Numbered from the stretch's first letter, positions 1 to 8,584 are shown. The stretch: DNA of 64,000 bases from Anaerolineae bacterium (GCA_020849765.1 JADLAY010000024.1:310001-374000), one strand, 5' to 3'. Notes: generated by a model from the sequence alone, not told the origin. Translations and numbers: made by a program.

Positions 1-594
1 CAACATGCGACACAAGTCCTGCACGTGCGGCTCACTGGCGGCATTGTTGATGACCGTCGTGCCCTTCGCGAGCACCGCCGCCATGAGGGCGTTCTCGGTC
101 GCCGTCACGCTCGCTTCAGGCAGCAGAATCGTCGCGCCGTGTAATTCCGACGCGCGCATTGTGAAAACGCCGTCGTAGTCGATGTCCGCGCCGAGCTTGC
201 GCAGCGCCACCACGTGGCTATCCAGGCGCCGTTCGCCGATGGCATCCCCACCCGGCGGTGGCAGAATAATCTCGCCCATCCGGCCCAGCAGCGGCCCGGC
301 GAAGATAATGCTTGAGCGCATCTTGCCAGCCAGCTGCTTATCGACCTGCGACGTCGTGATGTTCTGAGCATGTACCCGCAGCGTGTCGGCATTCAGCCAT
401 TCGACCGCCGCGCCCAGTTGGCGCATGATCTCGATGCCCGTGCGCATGTCCAGGATGTCCGGCACGTTGGTCAGGATGACCGGCTCGTCGGTCAGCAAAC
501 AGGCGGCCAGCATCTTAAGCGCCGCATTCTTGTTGCCGCCGGGCTTGATCGTTCCGTTGAGCGGCTCACCGCCGCGGATGATGAACTGCTGCAT
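1..594 (-). CDS. murA: UDP-N-acetylglucosamine 1-carboxyvinyltransferase, N-terminal part (runs off the window)
   Basis: MurA transfers enolpyruvate from PEP to UDP-GlcNAc, the first committed step of peptidoglycan synthesis, in the cytoplasm. The 198 visible codons begin with ATG at 594 and remain open to base 1, so about the last half is outside the window. The N-terminus reads [20 protein letters not shown] and is followed by the conserved KN pair (around residues 21-22) that binds substrate. The flexible-loop motif reads [11 protein letters not shown] at residues 115-125, so the position that is Cys115 in E. coli is Asp117 here. From family knowledge, this Cys-to-Asp change, as in Mycobacterium and Chlamydia, gives an active enzyme that fosfomycin does not alkylate. 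It lies 24 bases downstream of the SAM hydroxide adenosyltransferase gene on the same strand and is probably co-transcribed with it. Confidence 0.93.
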   Translation of the reverse strand, partial: MQQFIIRGGEPLNGTIKPGGNKNAALKMLAACLLTDEPVILTNVPDILDMRTGIEIMRQLGAAVEWLNADTLRVHAQNITTSQVDKQLAGKMRSSIIFAGPLLGRMGEIILPPPGGDAIGERRLDSHVVALRKLGADIDYDGVFTMRASELHGATILLPEASVTATENALMAAVLAKGTTVINNAASEPHVQDLCRML

Positions 595-618
595 AAGCAA
601 CCAATCTCTATCGCGCGC

Positions 619-1461
619 CTACTCGATGCGCACTTCGACCACGTCGCCCAGGTGCACGCCGAGGCGTTCGGCGGCGCTGCCGTGATTGACCGAAATCTCC
701 AGAAAGCCGCTGCTGCCGATTAACGCGACCAGCTCGCCCTGCCCGACCTGCGCATAGGTTCGAGAGACGCCGTCGATCTTCGCACTGCCCATGTGGCAGG
801 ACGCTTTGCTCGCGCTGAAGCGCTGCGGCTTGCGCACACTGCCGAAGGCCGGAGTCAGGACGAGATCATCGCCGCTCGCCCAGGCCAACGCCCCCAGGCT
901 CGTCACGATATTACCGTAGTGATCGATATGCAGCACTTCACCCGTCAAACGATTCGCCTCCAGAGCCAGGGTTGGCTGCGGCAGCTTCTGCGGATCGCGC
1001 ACGCGCCCGCCCAACCGATCCAGCGACTCCCCTGCCGCCAGATAAGCCGCGGCCGGTGCAAACACGTCGCGCCCGTGAAACGTGCTGCTGACCTGCGCCA
1101 GTTGGTGCGCCGGGCTCGTCAACTCGTTGATCACGGCGTAAGGATAGCGGCGCAGGACGTAGCTCAAGACGCCGTTGTCCGGCGCGACGAAGAAGTAATC
1201 CCCCGCCCGCGCGGCGATCGCGCGCCGCTGGCTGCCGACACCCGGATCGACCACCACCAGGAAGACCGTCCCTTTCGGGAAGTAGCCGAAGGCAGTCATC
1301 AGCACGAAGGCGCCCTGGCGCACATTCTGCGGCTCGATGGCGTGCGTCAGGTCCACAAACTGCGCATCCGGGCAGATCCCGGCCATCACGCCTTTCATCA
1401 CGCCGACGTAGGCATCCTGAGTCCCGAAATCGGTCAACAAAGCGATCAACGGCATCGGCAT
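619..1461 (-). CDS. SAM hydroxide adenosyltransferase (DUF62 family)
   Basis: This 280-residue protein belongs to the S-adenosyl-L-methionine hydroxide adenosyltransferase (DUF62) family, which splits SAM into adenosine and methionine using a water-derived hydroxide. Family landmarks are visible: LLTDFGTQDAYVG with Asp11 near the N-terminus, DPGVGS around residues 72-77, APDNGVLS around 93-100, and a C-terminal beta-barrel region with IDHYGNIVTS. The length is usual for the family. Two in-frame ATGs (codons 1 and 3) are both possible starts. It precedes murA on the same strand and is divergent from the CoA-transferase A gene. The family's physiological role is unclear; adenosine made here could feed the PfkB kinase encoded near 46.7 kb, which is an inference. 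Confidence 0.9.
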   Translation of the reverse strand: MPMPLIALLTDFGTQDAYVGVMKGVMAGICPDAQFVDLTHAIEPQNVRQGAFVLMTAFGYFPKGTVFLVVVDPGVGSQRRAIAARAGDYFFVAPDNGVLSYVLRRYPYAVINELTSPAHQLAQVSSTFHGRDVFAPAAAYLAAGESLDRLGGRVRDPQKLPQPTLALEANRLTGEVLHIDHYGNIVTSLGALAWASGDDLVLTPAFGSVRKPQRFSASKASCHMGSAKIDGVSRTYAQVGQGELVALIGSSGFLEISVNHGSAAERLGVHLGDVVEVRIE

Positions 1462-1527
1462 TTCGACCTTTACAGCTTGGCGCTCGTACGCCTTTGTGGT
1501 TCAATTCTGCCATAGCAATCATCCGAA

Positions 1528-2352
1528 ATGAACGCGCAACCCATGCAGCAGCCTCAATTCGTCACCCTGGAACGCGCAGCCGACCTGATTGAGGACGGCA
1601 TGACAATCGCCCTCGGCGGCATGACGGTCTACCGGCGGCCCGTCGGCTTCGTGCGAGCGCTGCTCCGCCGTCCAACGCCAGTGAAAGACCTGACGCTGTT
1701 GTGCTTCACAGCGGGCTTCGAGTCGGATCTGCTCGTCGGCGCAGGCTGCGTCAAGTCCGTGCGCTCGGTCTATTTCGGGCTGGAGTCGTTCGGGCTGGCG
1801 CCAATGTTCACCGAGGCCGCCGCCCGCGAAACCATCGACATCATCGAGGAAACCGAACTCAGCCTGTCGATGGGGATGCGAGCACGGATGCACAACGTCG
1901 GCTTCATGCCCTCGCGCGCCTGGATCGGCACCGACCTGCCCCGACTGCGCCCGGATGTCAAGACGGTCACCGACCCGTACAGTGGCGAACAACTGACCGC
2001 CTTCCCGTCGATCTCGTGTGACGTTGCGGTCATCCACGGGTTGGAAGCCGACCGTGAGGGCAACGTCAAACTCAATAACAATCTGGGCGTCGATCTTGAA
2101 CTGGTCTACATCAGCGACATCGTGATCGCGACCGTCGAGCGCATCGTCGACCGGCTGGAACGCAGCGTCGACGGCTTCCTGATCCCCTCGACCGGCATCA
2201 ACACTATCGTTCATGCGCCCGGCGGCGCGCGCCCCACGAGCTGCTATCCGCTCTATCCCGTTGCAGGTGGCGTGTTCCTTGATTACGTCGACGCCTGCAA
2301 TAATGGCCGCTTTCGGGCCTTCCTGGACGAATTTCTCGCCGGCGGCGAATAA
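1528..2352 (+). CDS. CoA-transferase family subunit A (glutaconate CoA-transferase / IpdA-like)
   Basis: A 274-residue class I CoA-transferase alpha-type subunit, recognised from the glycine-rich start (IALGGMTVYRRPVGFVRALL), the central GMRARMHNVGFMPSRAWIGTD stretch typical of the GctA/IpdA group, and the segment DVAVIHGLEADREGNVKL. Such subunits work as A2B2 tetramers with a B subunit, usually encoded next door. Here no B gene follows: the next gene is the thiamine transporter. A matching B subunit lies at 24271-25077 on the other strand. The substrate cannot be read from sequence. The partner lacks an obvious catalytic Glu, so a CoA-thioester hydrolase role as in IpdAB is possible. Start at ATG 1528; ATG 1543 is a second possible start. 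Confidence 0.82.
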   Translation: MNAQPMQQPQFVTLERAADLIEDGMTIALGGMTVYRRPVGFVRALLRRPTPVKDLTLLCFTAGFESDLLVGAGCVKSVRSVYFGLESFGLAPMFTEAAARETIDIIEETELSLSMGMRARMHNVGFMPSRAWIGTDLPRLRPDVKTVTDPYSGEQLTAFPSISCDVAVIHGLEADREGNVKLNNNLGVDLELVYISDIVIATVERIVDRLERSVDGFLIPSTGINTIVHAPGGARPTSCYPLYPVAGGVFLDYVDACNNGRFRAFLDEFLAGGE

Positions 2353-2355
2353 GCG

Positions 2356-2384
2356 TTGCCATCTGCGCGCCGATGATTTATCAT
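2356..2384 (+). promoter_or_regulatory. Promoter of the thiBPQ operon
   Basis: TTGCCA (2356-2361), a 17-base spacer and TATCAT (2379-2384) form a good sigma-70-type promoter immediately upstream of the TPP aptamer. It begins 3 bases after the stop codon of the CoA-transferase A gene. Confidence 0.6.
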
Positions 2385-2402
2385 AGGGTCATCGAATTTC
2401 AC

Positions 2403-2492
2403 CAGGGGAGTTCGCGCAAGCGGGCTGAGAGGGTGCGTAATGCCGCACCGACCCTCTAACCTGATCCGGCTCATACCGGCGTAGGGAGTGTT
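2403..2492 (+). ncRNA. TPP riboswitch (THI element) controlling thiBPQ
   Basis: The sequence carries the THI-box elements in order: GGGGAG near 2405, GCTGAGAGGGT near 2424, the complementary ACCCTCTAACCTGATC, and the pyrophosphate-side helix CGG-CTCATA-CCG followed by GCGTAGGGA (2479-2487). These match the thiamine pyrophosphate aptamer consensus. The aptamer lies between a promoter and an intrinsic terminator, in front of a thiamine-binding protein gene, so it should shut off the transporter when TPP is plentiful. The aptamer 3' segment CGTAGGG (2480-2486) is repeated exactly in the terminator 3' arm (2528-2534), which gives a direct switching mechanism. Confidence 0.95.
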
Positions 2493-2512
2493 GCATGATC
2501 AACCACCAACCA

Positions 2513-2544
2513 ACCCCTGCGACCCTTCGTAGGGGTCTTTTTTT
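2513..2544 (+). terminator. Riboswitch expression-platform terminator
   Basis: ACCCCTGCG (2513-2521) pairs with CGTAGGGGT (2528-2536) in a 9-bp stem with one G-U pair and a 6-base loop, followed by C and seven T's (2538-2544). It is an intrinsic terminator placed 36 bases before the thiB start. Its 5' arm can pair instead with CGTAGGG inside the aptamer, which would act as the antiterminator. Confidence 0.9.
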
Positions 2545-2580
2545 GGGCTTCCCTGGTCTATGGAACAGGAGGCACAACGT

Positions 2581-3627
2581 ATGCGCATCTTGATGATGCT
2601 GCTCATGCTGCTGTTGCTGGCCGTGCCTGCACAGGCGCAGCCGCAGCCGACGCTGACCGTGATTGCTCACGACAGCTTTAACTACACCCAGGAAGTGATG
2701 GACGCGTTCACCGAGGAGACGGGCATCGCGGTGGAAGTCCTCCGCCTCGGTGACGCCGGTCTGCTCGTCAACCAGTCGATTCTCAACAAGGAGAATCCGC
2801 TCGGCGACGTGATGTACGGCATCGACAACACATTCCTGGGCCGCGCCTTCAACGCGGATCTGTTCGTCCCCTATGAGTCGCCGCTGCTCGACAAAGTCGA
2901 CGAGCAATTCGTCGTCGACCCGGAAAACCGCGTCACGCCGATCGATTACGGCGACGTCTGCCTGAACTACGACGTGGCCTACTTCGAAGAGCACGACGTG
3001 CCGCTGCCGGAATCGCTGGCCGACCTGGCCGACCCGGCCTACGACGGCCTGTTGACTGTCGAGAACCCGGCGACGTCTTCGCCTGGTCTGGCCTTCCTGC
3101 TGACGACGGTCGCCGCTTTCGGCGAAGAGGGTGACTACACCTACCTCGATTACTGGCAGGATCTGGTCGCCAACGATGTTTACATCTCGGATGACTGGTC
3201 GGATGCTTACTACAACCAGTTCAGCGGCAGCCAGGGCAGCCTGGGTGTGCGTCCGCTGGTCGTCAGCTACGCCAGCAGCCCGCCGGTCGAAATGCTCTAT
3301 GCCGATCCGCAGCCGGAGACGGCGCCGACCGGCTCGATCATCGCCGACGACACCTGCTTCCGGCAGATCGAGTTCGCCGGTATCCTGAACGGCACGGACA
3401 TGGAAGCCGAAGCGCAGCAGTTCATCGACTTCCTGCTCAGCCGGCCGTTCCAGGAAGACATGCCGCTCAATATGTTCGTCTTCCCGGTCAACGCGGATGC
3501 CACCCTGCCGGATCTGTTCACCGAGTACGCGGCCATCGCCGACAATCCGGTCGTGCTGACGCCGGAACAGATTGACGCCGGTCGCGAAGCATGGCTGCAG
3601 GCGTGGACCGAAACGGTTCTGCGTTGA
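2581..3627 (+). CDS. thiB: Thiamine ABC transporter, substrate-binding protein
   Basis: This exported protein (348 aa) should bind thiamine or its phosphates and deliver them to the ThiPQ permease. Start chosen at ATG 2581 because AGGAGG at 2567-2572 lies 8 bases before it; an in-frame ATG at 2560 would place this Shine-Dalgarno inside the gene. The N-terminus MRILMMLLMLLLLAVPAQAQ is a signal peptide with an AQA cleavage site and no lipobox Cys. The body has the TbpA-like pattern TVIAHDSFNYTQEVMDAFTE, then a region with IDYGDVCLNYD around residues 115-130. The thiP gene follows with almost no gap. TPP riboswitch control and gene order support the assignment; substrate specificity is inferred from that context. 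Confidence 0.92.
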   Translation: MRILMMLLMLLLLAVPAQAQPQPTLTVIAHDSFNYTQEVMDAFTEETGIAVEVLRLGDAGLLVNQSILNKENPLGDVMYGIDNTFLGRAFNADLFVPYESPLLDKVDEQFVVDPENRVTPIDYGDVCLNYDVAYFEEHDVPLPESLADLADPAYDGLLTVENPATSSPGLAFLLTTVAAFGEEGDYTYLDYWQDLVANDVYISDDWSDAYYNQFSGSQGSLGVRPLVVSYASSPPVEMLYADPQPETAPTGSIIADDTCFRQIEFAGILNGTDMEAEAQQFIDFLLSRPFQEDMPLNMFVFPVNADATLPDLFTEYAAIADNPVVLTPEQIDAGREAWLQAWTETVLR

Positions 3628-3635
3628 GTTGGCTC

Positions 3636-5291
3636 ATGCGCGTCGGGCGGCACGGACTCTGGTTCGTGCCGCTCGTCTTCCTGCTGATCTTCTTCGCCTA
3701 CCCGCTGGTGAGCATCCTCAGCCTGGGCTTCGCGCCGGAGGGCCAGCTCGACCTGAGCGGTCTGCTGGAGATCGCCTCGTCGTCGTACTACCTGCAAACG
3801 CTCGGCTTCACCCTGGGGCAGGCCGTGCTCTCGACGGTGCTGACGCTCGCTCTGGCCGTGCCGGGCGCGTTCGTCTTCACGCATTATCGCTTTCCCGGTC
3901 GCGGGGTTTTCTCGGCGCTGGCGGCGCTGCCGTTCGTGCTGCCGACGGTCGTCGTCGCGGCAGCCTTCCTCGCTTTGATCGGCCCGCGTGGGCTGATCAA
4001 CCAGGCGCTGATGAGCGCGTTCAATCTTGAGCAGGCGCCGATTCAGCTCGAACGCACGCTGACGATCATCCTGCTCGCCCACGTCTTCTACAACTATGGT
4101 GTCGCCTTCCGCCTGATCAGCGCCTTCTGGGCCAACCGCTCGCTGCGCATCGAGGAAGCTGCACGCATGCTCGGCGCACGCGGCTGGCGCCTATGGTGGA
4201 CCATCCGCCTGCCGATCCTGCGCCCGGCCCTGATCGCCGCGGCGACGCTCGTCTTCATCTACACCTTCACCAGCTTCGGCGTGATCGTTATCCTCGGTGG
4301 CCCGCGCTTCGCCACACTTGAGGTCGAGATCTACCGGCAGGTCGCCAACCTGTTCGATCTCCCCGTCGCGGCGGCGCTGTCCGTCGTCCAGATCGCGTTC
4401 ATGTTCGTCGCGATTGCCGTCTACAACCGGCTGGAAAAGCGCGCCGGCCTGGCATTGGCGCAGGGCGCGCCGCCCGGACGCCCGCCGCGCACTCCTGGCG
4501 AATGGCTCATGATCATCGCCAATCAGAGCATCGTCGCTTTGTTCCTGATCGCCCCGCTGCTGTCGTTGGTCGCGCGCTCGCTGACCACCCCACAGGGCGA
4601 TTTCACCCTCAGCTACTACACCGGCCTGGGCAACAATCTGCGCGGGTCAGTCTTGAGTGTGCCGCCGCTGCAAGCCGTGGGCACCTCGCTCGCAATTGCC
4701 GTGGCCGCGACGGCGCTGTCGTTAATCCTCGGCCTGATGGCCGCGCGCGCCCTGACGCAGCGCTCCGGCGCCCCGGCCTGGCTGGAGACGTTCTTCATGC
4801 TGCCGCTGGCGACAAGCGCCGTCGTGCTCGGCTTCGGCTTCAACATCGCCCTCGATTCGCCGCCGCTCAACCTGCGCACGTCGGTCGTGCTGCTGCCGAT
4901 CGCGCACACGTTGGTCGCGCTGCCGTTCGTCCTGCGCAGCATCGTCCCGGCGCTGCGCAGCCTGCCGCGCCATGTCGAGGAAGCCGCGCAGGTGCTCGGC
5001 GCCAACGCGCTGATGACATTCTGGCACGTCCAACTGCCGCTGATCAGCCGGGCGCTGGCGGTGGCCGCCGTCTTCGCCTTCACCATGAGCATGGGCGAGT
5101 TCGGCGCGTCGCTGTTCGTCGCACGCCCGAATAACCCGACGCTGCCCATCGCCATCTTCCGCTTGCTCGGCCAGCCGGGCGAGGCCAACTACGGGCGGGC
5201 GCTCGCTCTGAGCAGTATCCTGCTGCTCGTCTGCGCCATCGGCTTCGCTTTGATCGAGCGCACGCAGCCAGACTCCGATCGGATGCCCTGA
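3636..5291 (+). CDS. thiP: Thiamine ABC transporter, permease
   Basis: A 551-residue inner-membrane permease made of two fused permease halves with about twelve membrane segments. Each half ends with an EAA loop that docks on the ATPase: EEAARMLGARGWRLWW in the first and EEAAQVLGANALMTFW in the second. This fused architecture is that of ThiP. The start is uncertain: ATG 3636 leaves 8 bases after thiB, while an upstream in-frame ATG at 3591 would overlap thiB by 37 bases; neither has a strong Shine-Dalgarno. The stop overlaps the thiQ start (TGATG). It is part of the riboswitch-controlled operon thiB-thiP-thiQ. Confidence 0.9.
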   Translation: MRVGRHGLWFVPLVFLLIFFAYPLVSILSLGFAPEGQLDLSGLLEIASSSYYLQTLGFTLGQAVLSTVLTLALAVPGAFVFTHYRFPGRGVFSALAALPFVLPTVVVAAAFLALIGPRGLINQALMSAFNLEQAPIQLERTLTIILLAHVFYNYGVAFRLISAFWANRSLRIEEAARMLGARGWRLWWTIRLPILRPALIAAATLVFIYTFTSFGVIVILGGPRFATLEVEIYRQVANLFDLPVAAALSVVQIAFMFVAIAVYNRLEKRAGLALAQGAPPGRPPRTPGEWLMIIANQSIVALFLIAPLLSLVARSLTTPQGDFTLSYYTGLGNNLRGSVLSVPPLQAVGTSLAIAVAATALSLILGLMAARALTQRSGAPAWLETFFMLPLATSAVVLGFGFNIALDSPPLNLRTSVVLLPIAHTLVALPFVLRSIVPALRSLPRHVEEAAQVLGANALMTFWHVQLPLISRALAVAAVFAFTMSMGEFGASLFVARPNNPTLPIAIFRLLGQPGEANYGRALALSSILLLVCAIGFALIERTQPDSDRMP

Positions 5292-6313
5292 TGCTATCGA
5301 TACGTTCGCTCGCCTTCGCCGTCGGCGATCGCACCATCCTCCACGACATCGACCTGGAGATCGACCGCGGCGAGATCGTCGCCCTGATCGGCCCCAGCGG
5401 CAGCGGCAAGAGCACACTCCTGCGCCTGATCGCCGGGCTGGAACGCCCGACGGCGGGCGACATCCTGCTTGACGGCCAATCACTGGCCGGGGTGCCGCCG
5501 CACGCGCGCAACATCGGGCTGATGTTCCAGGATTATGCGCTGTTTCCGCATCTGACGGTGGCACAGAACATCCTGTTTGGGCTCAAGATGCGTGGCACGC
5601 CGCAGGCGGATAAGCAGGAACGGCTGGAAGAACTGTTGGCACTGGTCAATCTGCGCGGCTTCGAGCGGCGGCGTGTGACGCATCTCTCCGGCGGTGAGCA
5701 GCAGCGCGTCGCCCTGGCGCGCAGCCTGGCGCCACAGCCGCGCCTGCTCATGCTCGACGAACCGCTCGGCGCGCTCGACGCCGCCCTGCGCCAGCGCCTG
5801 CTGAGCGAGCTGAAGACGATCCTGCGCAGCCTGGGCCTGACGACGCTCTACGTCACGCACGACCAGTCCGAAGCCTTCGACATCGCCGACCGCATCGCCG
5901 TCATCAACGCGGGCAAGATCGAGCAGTCCGGCACGCCGGAAGCGATCTACAAGCAGCCGCGGACGGTCTTTATCGCCCGCTTCCTCGGCTTCACCAACAT
6001 CCTGCCGGTCGAGCGCATCGAGGGCGGGCATGCGGTCACTGCGCTCGGCAGCTATCCGGTCGAGGGACAACCGACTGCCCTGCTGTTAGCGCCGGGCAGC
6101 ATCACTCTCGTGAATGCTGCTGATGCTACGGCCACCATGCGCGTGACCGACCGCATATTCGAGGGCGAAACCTACCGCCTGCGCCTGAACGACGCCAACG
6201 GCCTCGCATTCGAACTGTCCATGCCCGCGGACGACACGGGCAAGCAGATCGAGGTCGGTGAGACGATTGGCTTACAGATTGACGCGGCGAAGTTGGTCGA
6301 GCTTGAGGGATAG
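5291..6313 (+). CDS. thiQ: Thiamine ABC transporter, ATP-binding protein
   Basis: A 340-residue ABC ATPase that powers thiamine import. Walker A GPSGSGKST is at residues 34-42, the signature LSGGEQQRV near 132-140, Walker B LLMLDEPLGALD near 152-163 and the switch His in YVTHDQSEA. It is about 100 residues longer than E. coli ThiQ; the extra C-terminal part (about 235-340) looks like a TOBE-type domain as in spermidine, iron or molybdate importers, so on its own it could be called a PotA/FbpC-type ATPase. Gene order and the TPP riboswitch favour thiamine. ATG overlaps the thiP stop by one base. It is followed by a bidirectional terminator. Confidence 0.87.
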   Translation: MLSIRSLAFAVGDRTILHDIDLEIDRGEIVALIGPSGSGKSTLLRLIAGLERPTAGDILLDGQSLAGVPPHARNIGLMFQDYALFPHLTVAQNILFGLKMRGTPQADKQERLEELLALVNLRGFERRRVTHLSGGEQQRVALARSLAPQPRLLMLDEPLGALDAALRQRLLSELKTILRSLGLTTLYVTHDQSEAFDIADRIAVINAGKIEQSGTPEAIYKQPRTVFIARFLGFTNILPVERIEGGHAVTALGSYPVEGQPTALLLAPGSITLVNAADATATMRVTDRIFEGETYRLRLNDANGLAFELSMPADDTGKQIEVGETIGLQIDAAKLVELEG

Positions 6314-6322
6314 AAACAACAA

Positions 6323-6355
6323 CGGCCAGCCCCGATAAAACCGGAAGGCTGGCCG
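6323..6355. terminator. Bidirectional terminator between thiQ and gyrB
   Basis: CGGCCAGCC (6323-6331) and GGCTGGCCG (6347-6355) form a perfect 9-bp stem with a 15-base loop. It sits between the convergent genes thiQ and gyrB, with T-rich flanks on both strands (CTGTTT on plus, TTGTTGTTTC on minus). Confidence 0.75.
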
Positions 6356-6379
6356 CTGTTTGAGAGTCATGTAGCGGGT

Positions 6380-8353
6380 CTAGATATCCAGGTTGCGGAC
6401 GCTCTTGGCGTGCGTCTGGATGAACTTGCGGCGCGGCGGCACCGCGCTGCCCATCAGCATGTCAAAGACGCGATCCGCCTCGACGGCATCTTCCACCGTC
6501 ACCTGGAGCAGCGTACGCGTCTCCGGGTCCATCGTCGTCTCCCACAGTTGATCCGGGTTCATCTCGCCCAGACCTTTGTAGCGGCTGACCTTGACGCGAT
6601 CCGGCTCTTTGTAGTCCTTCAGCGCCTTCGCCAGCAGCTCGTTCTCGTTCAGCCCCGCTTCGGGATAAACGTAGCGAATGTCTTTGCTCTGCTGCAAGCG
6701 GAAGATCGGCGGCTGCGCGATGTAGAGGTGTCCCTCCTGGATCAGCGCCTGCATGTGGCGGAAGAAGAAGGTCAGCAGCAGCGTGCGGATGTGAGAGCCA
6801 TCGACGTCCGCGTCGGTCATGACGATCACGCGGCCATAGCGCAGATTCTCGACGTTGAAATCCTCGCTCACGCCGGTGCCCAAGGCACTGATCAACGCCT
6901 TGATCTCGTTGTTGTCGAGCATCTTGTCCAGGCGCGCGCGCTCCGTGTTCAAGATCTTGCCACGCAGCGGCAGGATCGCCTGGAAATGGCGGTCACGGCC
7001 CTGCTTGGCTGAGCCACCGGCGCTGTCACCCTCGACGATGTAGATTTCGGCCGTTTCGCCGCGCTGAGAGCAATCCGCCAACTTACCCGGCAGCGACGTG
7101 CTTTCCAGCAGGCTGGGGCCGCCGCGCACGAGATCGCGCGCCTTACGCGCCGCCTCACGAGCGCGCATGCTCGTCATGCATTTCTCGACGATCTTGCGCG
7201 CATCACGCGGGTTCAGCTCCAGAAATTCGTTGAACGACTCGGTCACGACTTGCGAAACCGCGCCCTGCACTTCCGGATTGATCAGCTTGACTTTCGTCTG
7301 GCTCTCGAACGCCGGGTTCGGGTGCTTGACGCTGACGATCGCCGTCAGGCCTTCGAGCGTATCCGTGCCGGAGAAGTTGTTGTCCTTGTCCTTGAGATAG
7401 CCCGCTTTGCGCGCGTAACGGTTAATCACGCCCGTAATGGCCGCACGCAGGCCGGTCAGGTGCGTACCACCGTCCGGCGTATTGATGGTGTTGGCAAAAG
7501 CCAGCTCCGTCACGTTGGCCGTGTCGCTGTACTGGAAGGCGATCTCGATACCGATCGTGAACGGGGCCTTGCCTTCGGGCGTGATCTGCACGTCGCGCTC
7601 GGCATAGATGACCGGGTGCAGCGCATCACGATTCAGGTTGAGGTAGCGCGCAAATGCTCGCAGACCACCTTCGAAGTAGAAGGTGATCTCGCGCGCCATC
7701 GGCTTGACGCGCTCGTCGCGCAGCGTCAGCCAGACCTTGCGCGTGACGAACGCCATCTCGCGGAAGCGCGTCATCAAGATATCGTAGCTGAAGGCGTTCG
7801 GCTCCAGCACCGTGAAATCCGGCTTGAAGGAGATGACTGTTCCCGTGCCCTCTTCAGGCTTGAGCTTACGCACTTTCTCGACAGGCCCGACGGGCTCGCC
7901 TTCGTGGTAAGTCTGCTGCCAGACGTAGTTATCGCGATAAACGGTCGCCGTCAGTTCCGCCGACAGCGCATTGACCGCCGCCGCCCCCACGCCGTGCAAA
8001 CCACCGCTGACCTTATAGGCCTGGTTGTTGAACTTACCGCCGGTGCCAACCTCGGTCAGCACCATTTCCAGCGTCGATTTGCCGGTGTCGCGATGCACGC
8101 CGACCGGAATACCGACGCCGTTATCGAAAACGGTCACTCGATTGTCATCTTGAAGGGTTACGACGATTTGATCGCAGCGCCCAGCCAGGGCCTCATCGAT
8201 CGCATTGTCAACAATTTCGTAGACGAGATGATGCATCGCTCGCACATCCGTCCCGCCGACGTACATACCCGGTCGCAAACGAATGTGTTCCCTGGGATTG
8301 AGACGCTGAATACTGCTCTCATCATAGACAGGGGCCGCACTATTCTTCGCCAT
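6380..8353 (-). CDS. gyrB: DNA gyrase subunit B
   Basis: The ATPase subunit of DNA gyrase, 657 aa, forming an A2B2 enzyme with GyrA to introduce negative supercoils. GHKL ATP-binding motifs are clear: EIVDNAIDEA (46-55), DNGVGIP (77-83) and GGLHGVGA (117-124), with the QTK loop at 352-354. The TOPRIM domain has EGDSAGGSAKQGRDR (from 441) and TDADVDGSHI (513-522). The EGDSAGGSAKQGRDR wording favours GyrB over ParE. The length is that of the short Gram-positive-type GyrB without the proteobacterial insert. ATG at 8353 has a GAGGAG Shine-Dalgarno 6 bases upstream. The leader contains a GC-rich palindrome with a T tract, and a promoter lies at 8475-8503. Confidence 0.95.
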   Translation of the reverse strand: MAKNSAAPVYDESSIQRLNPREHIRLRPGMYVGGTDVRAMHHLVYEIVDNAIDEALAGRCDQIVVTLQDDNRVTVFDNGVGIPVGVHRDTGKSTLEMVLTEVGTGGKFNNQAYKVSGGLHGVGAAAVNALSAELTATVYRDNYVWQQTYHEGEPVGPVEKVRKLKPEEGTGTVISFKPDFTVLEPNAFSYDILMTRFREMAFVTRKVWLTLRDERVKPMAREITFYFEGGLRAFARYLNLNRDALHPVIYAERDVQITPEGKAPFTIGIEIAFQYSDTANVTELAFANTINTPDGGTHLTGLRAAITGVINRYARKAGYLKDKDNNFSGTDTLEGLTAIVSVKHPNPAFESQTKVKLINPEVQGAVSQVVTESFNEFLELNPRDARKIVEKCMTSMRAREAARKARDLVRGGPSLLESTSLPGKLADCSQRGETAEIYIVEGDSAGGSAKQGRDRHFQAILPLRGKILNTERARLDKMLDNNEIKALISALGTGVSEDFNVENLRYGRVIVMTDADVDGSHIRTLLLTFFFRHMQALIQEGHLYIAQPPIFRLQQSKDIRYVYPEAGLNENELLAKALKDYKEPDRVKVSRYKGLGEMNPDQLWETTMDPETRTLLQVTVEDAVEADRVFDMLMGSAVPPRRKFIQTHAKSVRNLDI

Positions 8354-8389
8354 CTGGTCTCCTCAGCATCCCATTTGATGTTTACAGCA

Positions 8390-8411
8390 CAACAAAAGCG
8401 CGCTAGCGCGC
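8390..8411 (-). promoter_or_regulatory. Palindrome with T tract in the gyrB leader (possible attenuator)
   Basis: GCGCGCTAGCGCGC (8398-8411) is a perfect 14-base palindrome. Read on the gyrB strand it is followed by TTTTGTTG, like a short intrinsic terminator. It lies between the predicted gyrB promoter and its start codon, about 37 bases before the ATG. Confidence 0.45.
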
Positions 8412-8474
8412 ACTTCAGACAGCCCATTTATCGAGCCTAAAATGTATGCTCAAATGGTGTCTACCGCTTCATTA

Positions 8475-8503
8475 ATTTTACCTCATATCAGCGCGATTTA
8501 CAA
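8475..8503 (-). promoter_or_regulatory. Predicted gyrB promoter
   Basis: On the minus strand TTGTAA (8503-8498), a 17-base spacer and TAAAAT (8480-8475) form a plausible promoter. The implied leader is about 115 bases. Confidence 0.5.
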
Positions 8504-8540
8504 TGCACAGAATAGAACTAATGTGCGTCACGAACGCGGC

Positions 8541-8569
8541 TTGACACAAACGTGTACGGTTCATACAAT
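8541..8569 (+). promoter_or_regulatory. Promoter of the tRNA-Arg gene
   Basis: Consensus TTGACA (8541-8546), a 17-base spacer and TACAAT (8564-8569) end 15 bases before the mature tRNA 5' end. The tRNA should therefore be a single-gene transcript with a very short leader. Confidence 0.8.
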
Positions 8570-8584
8570 CCAGGCAAGCCAACT

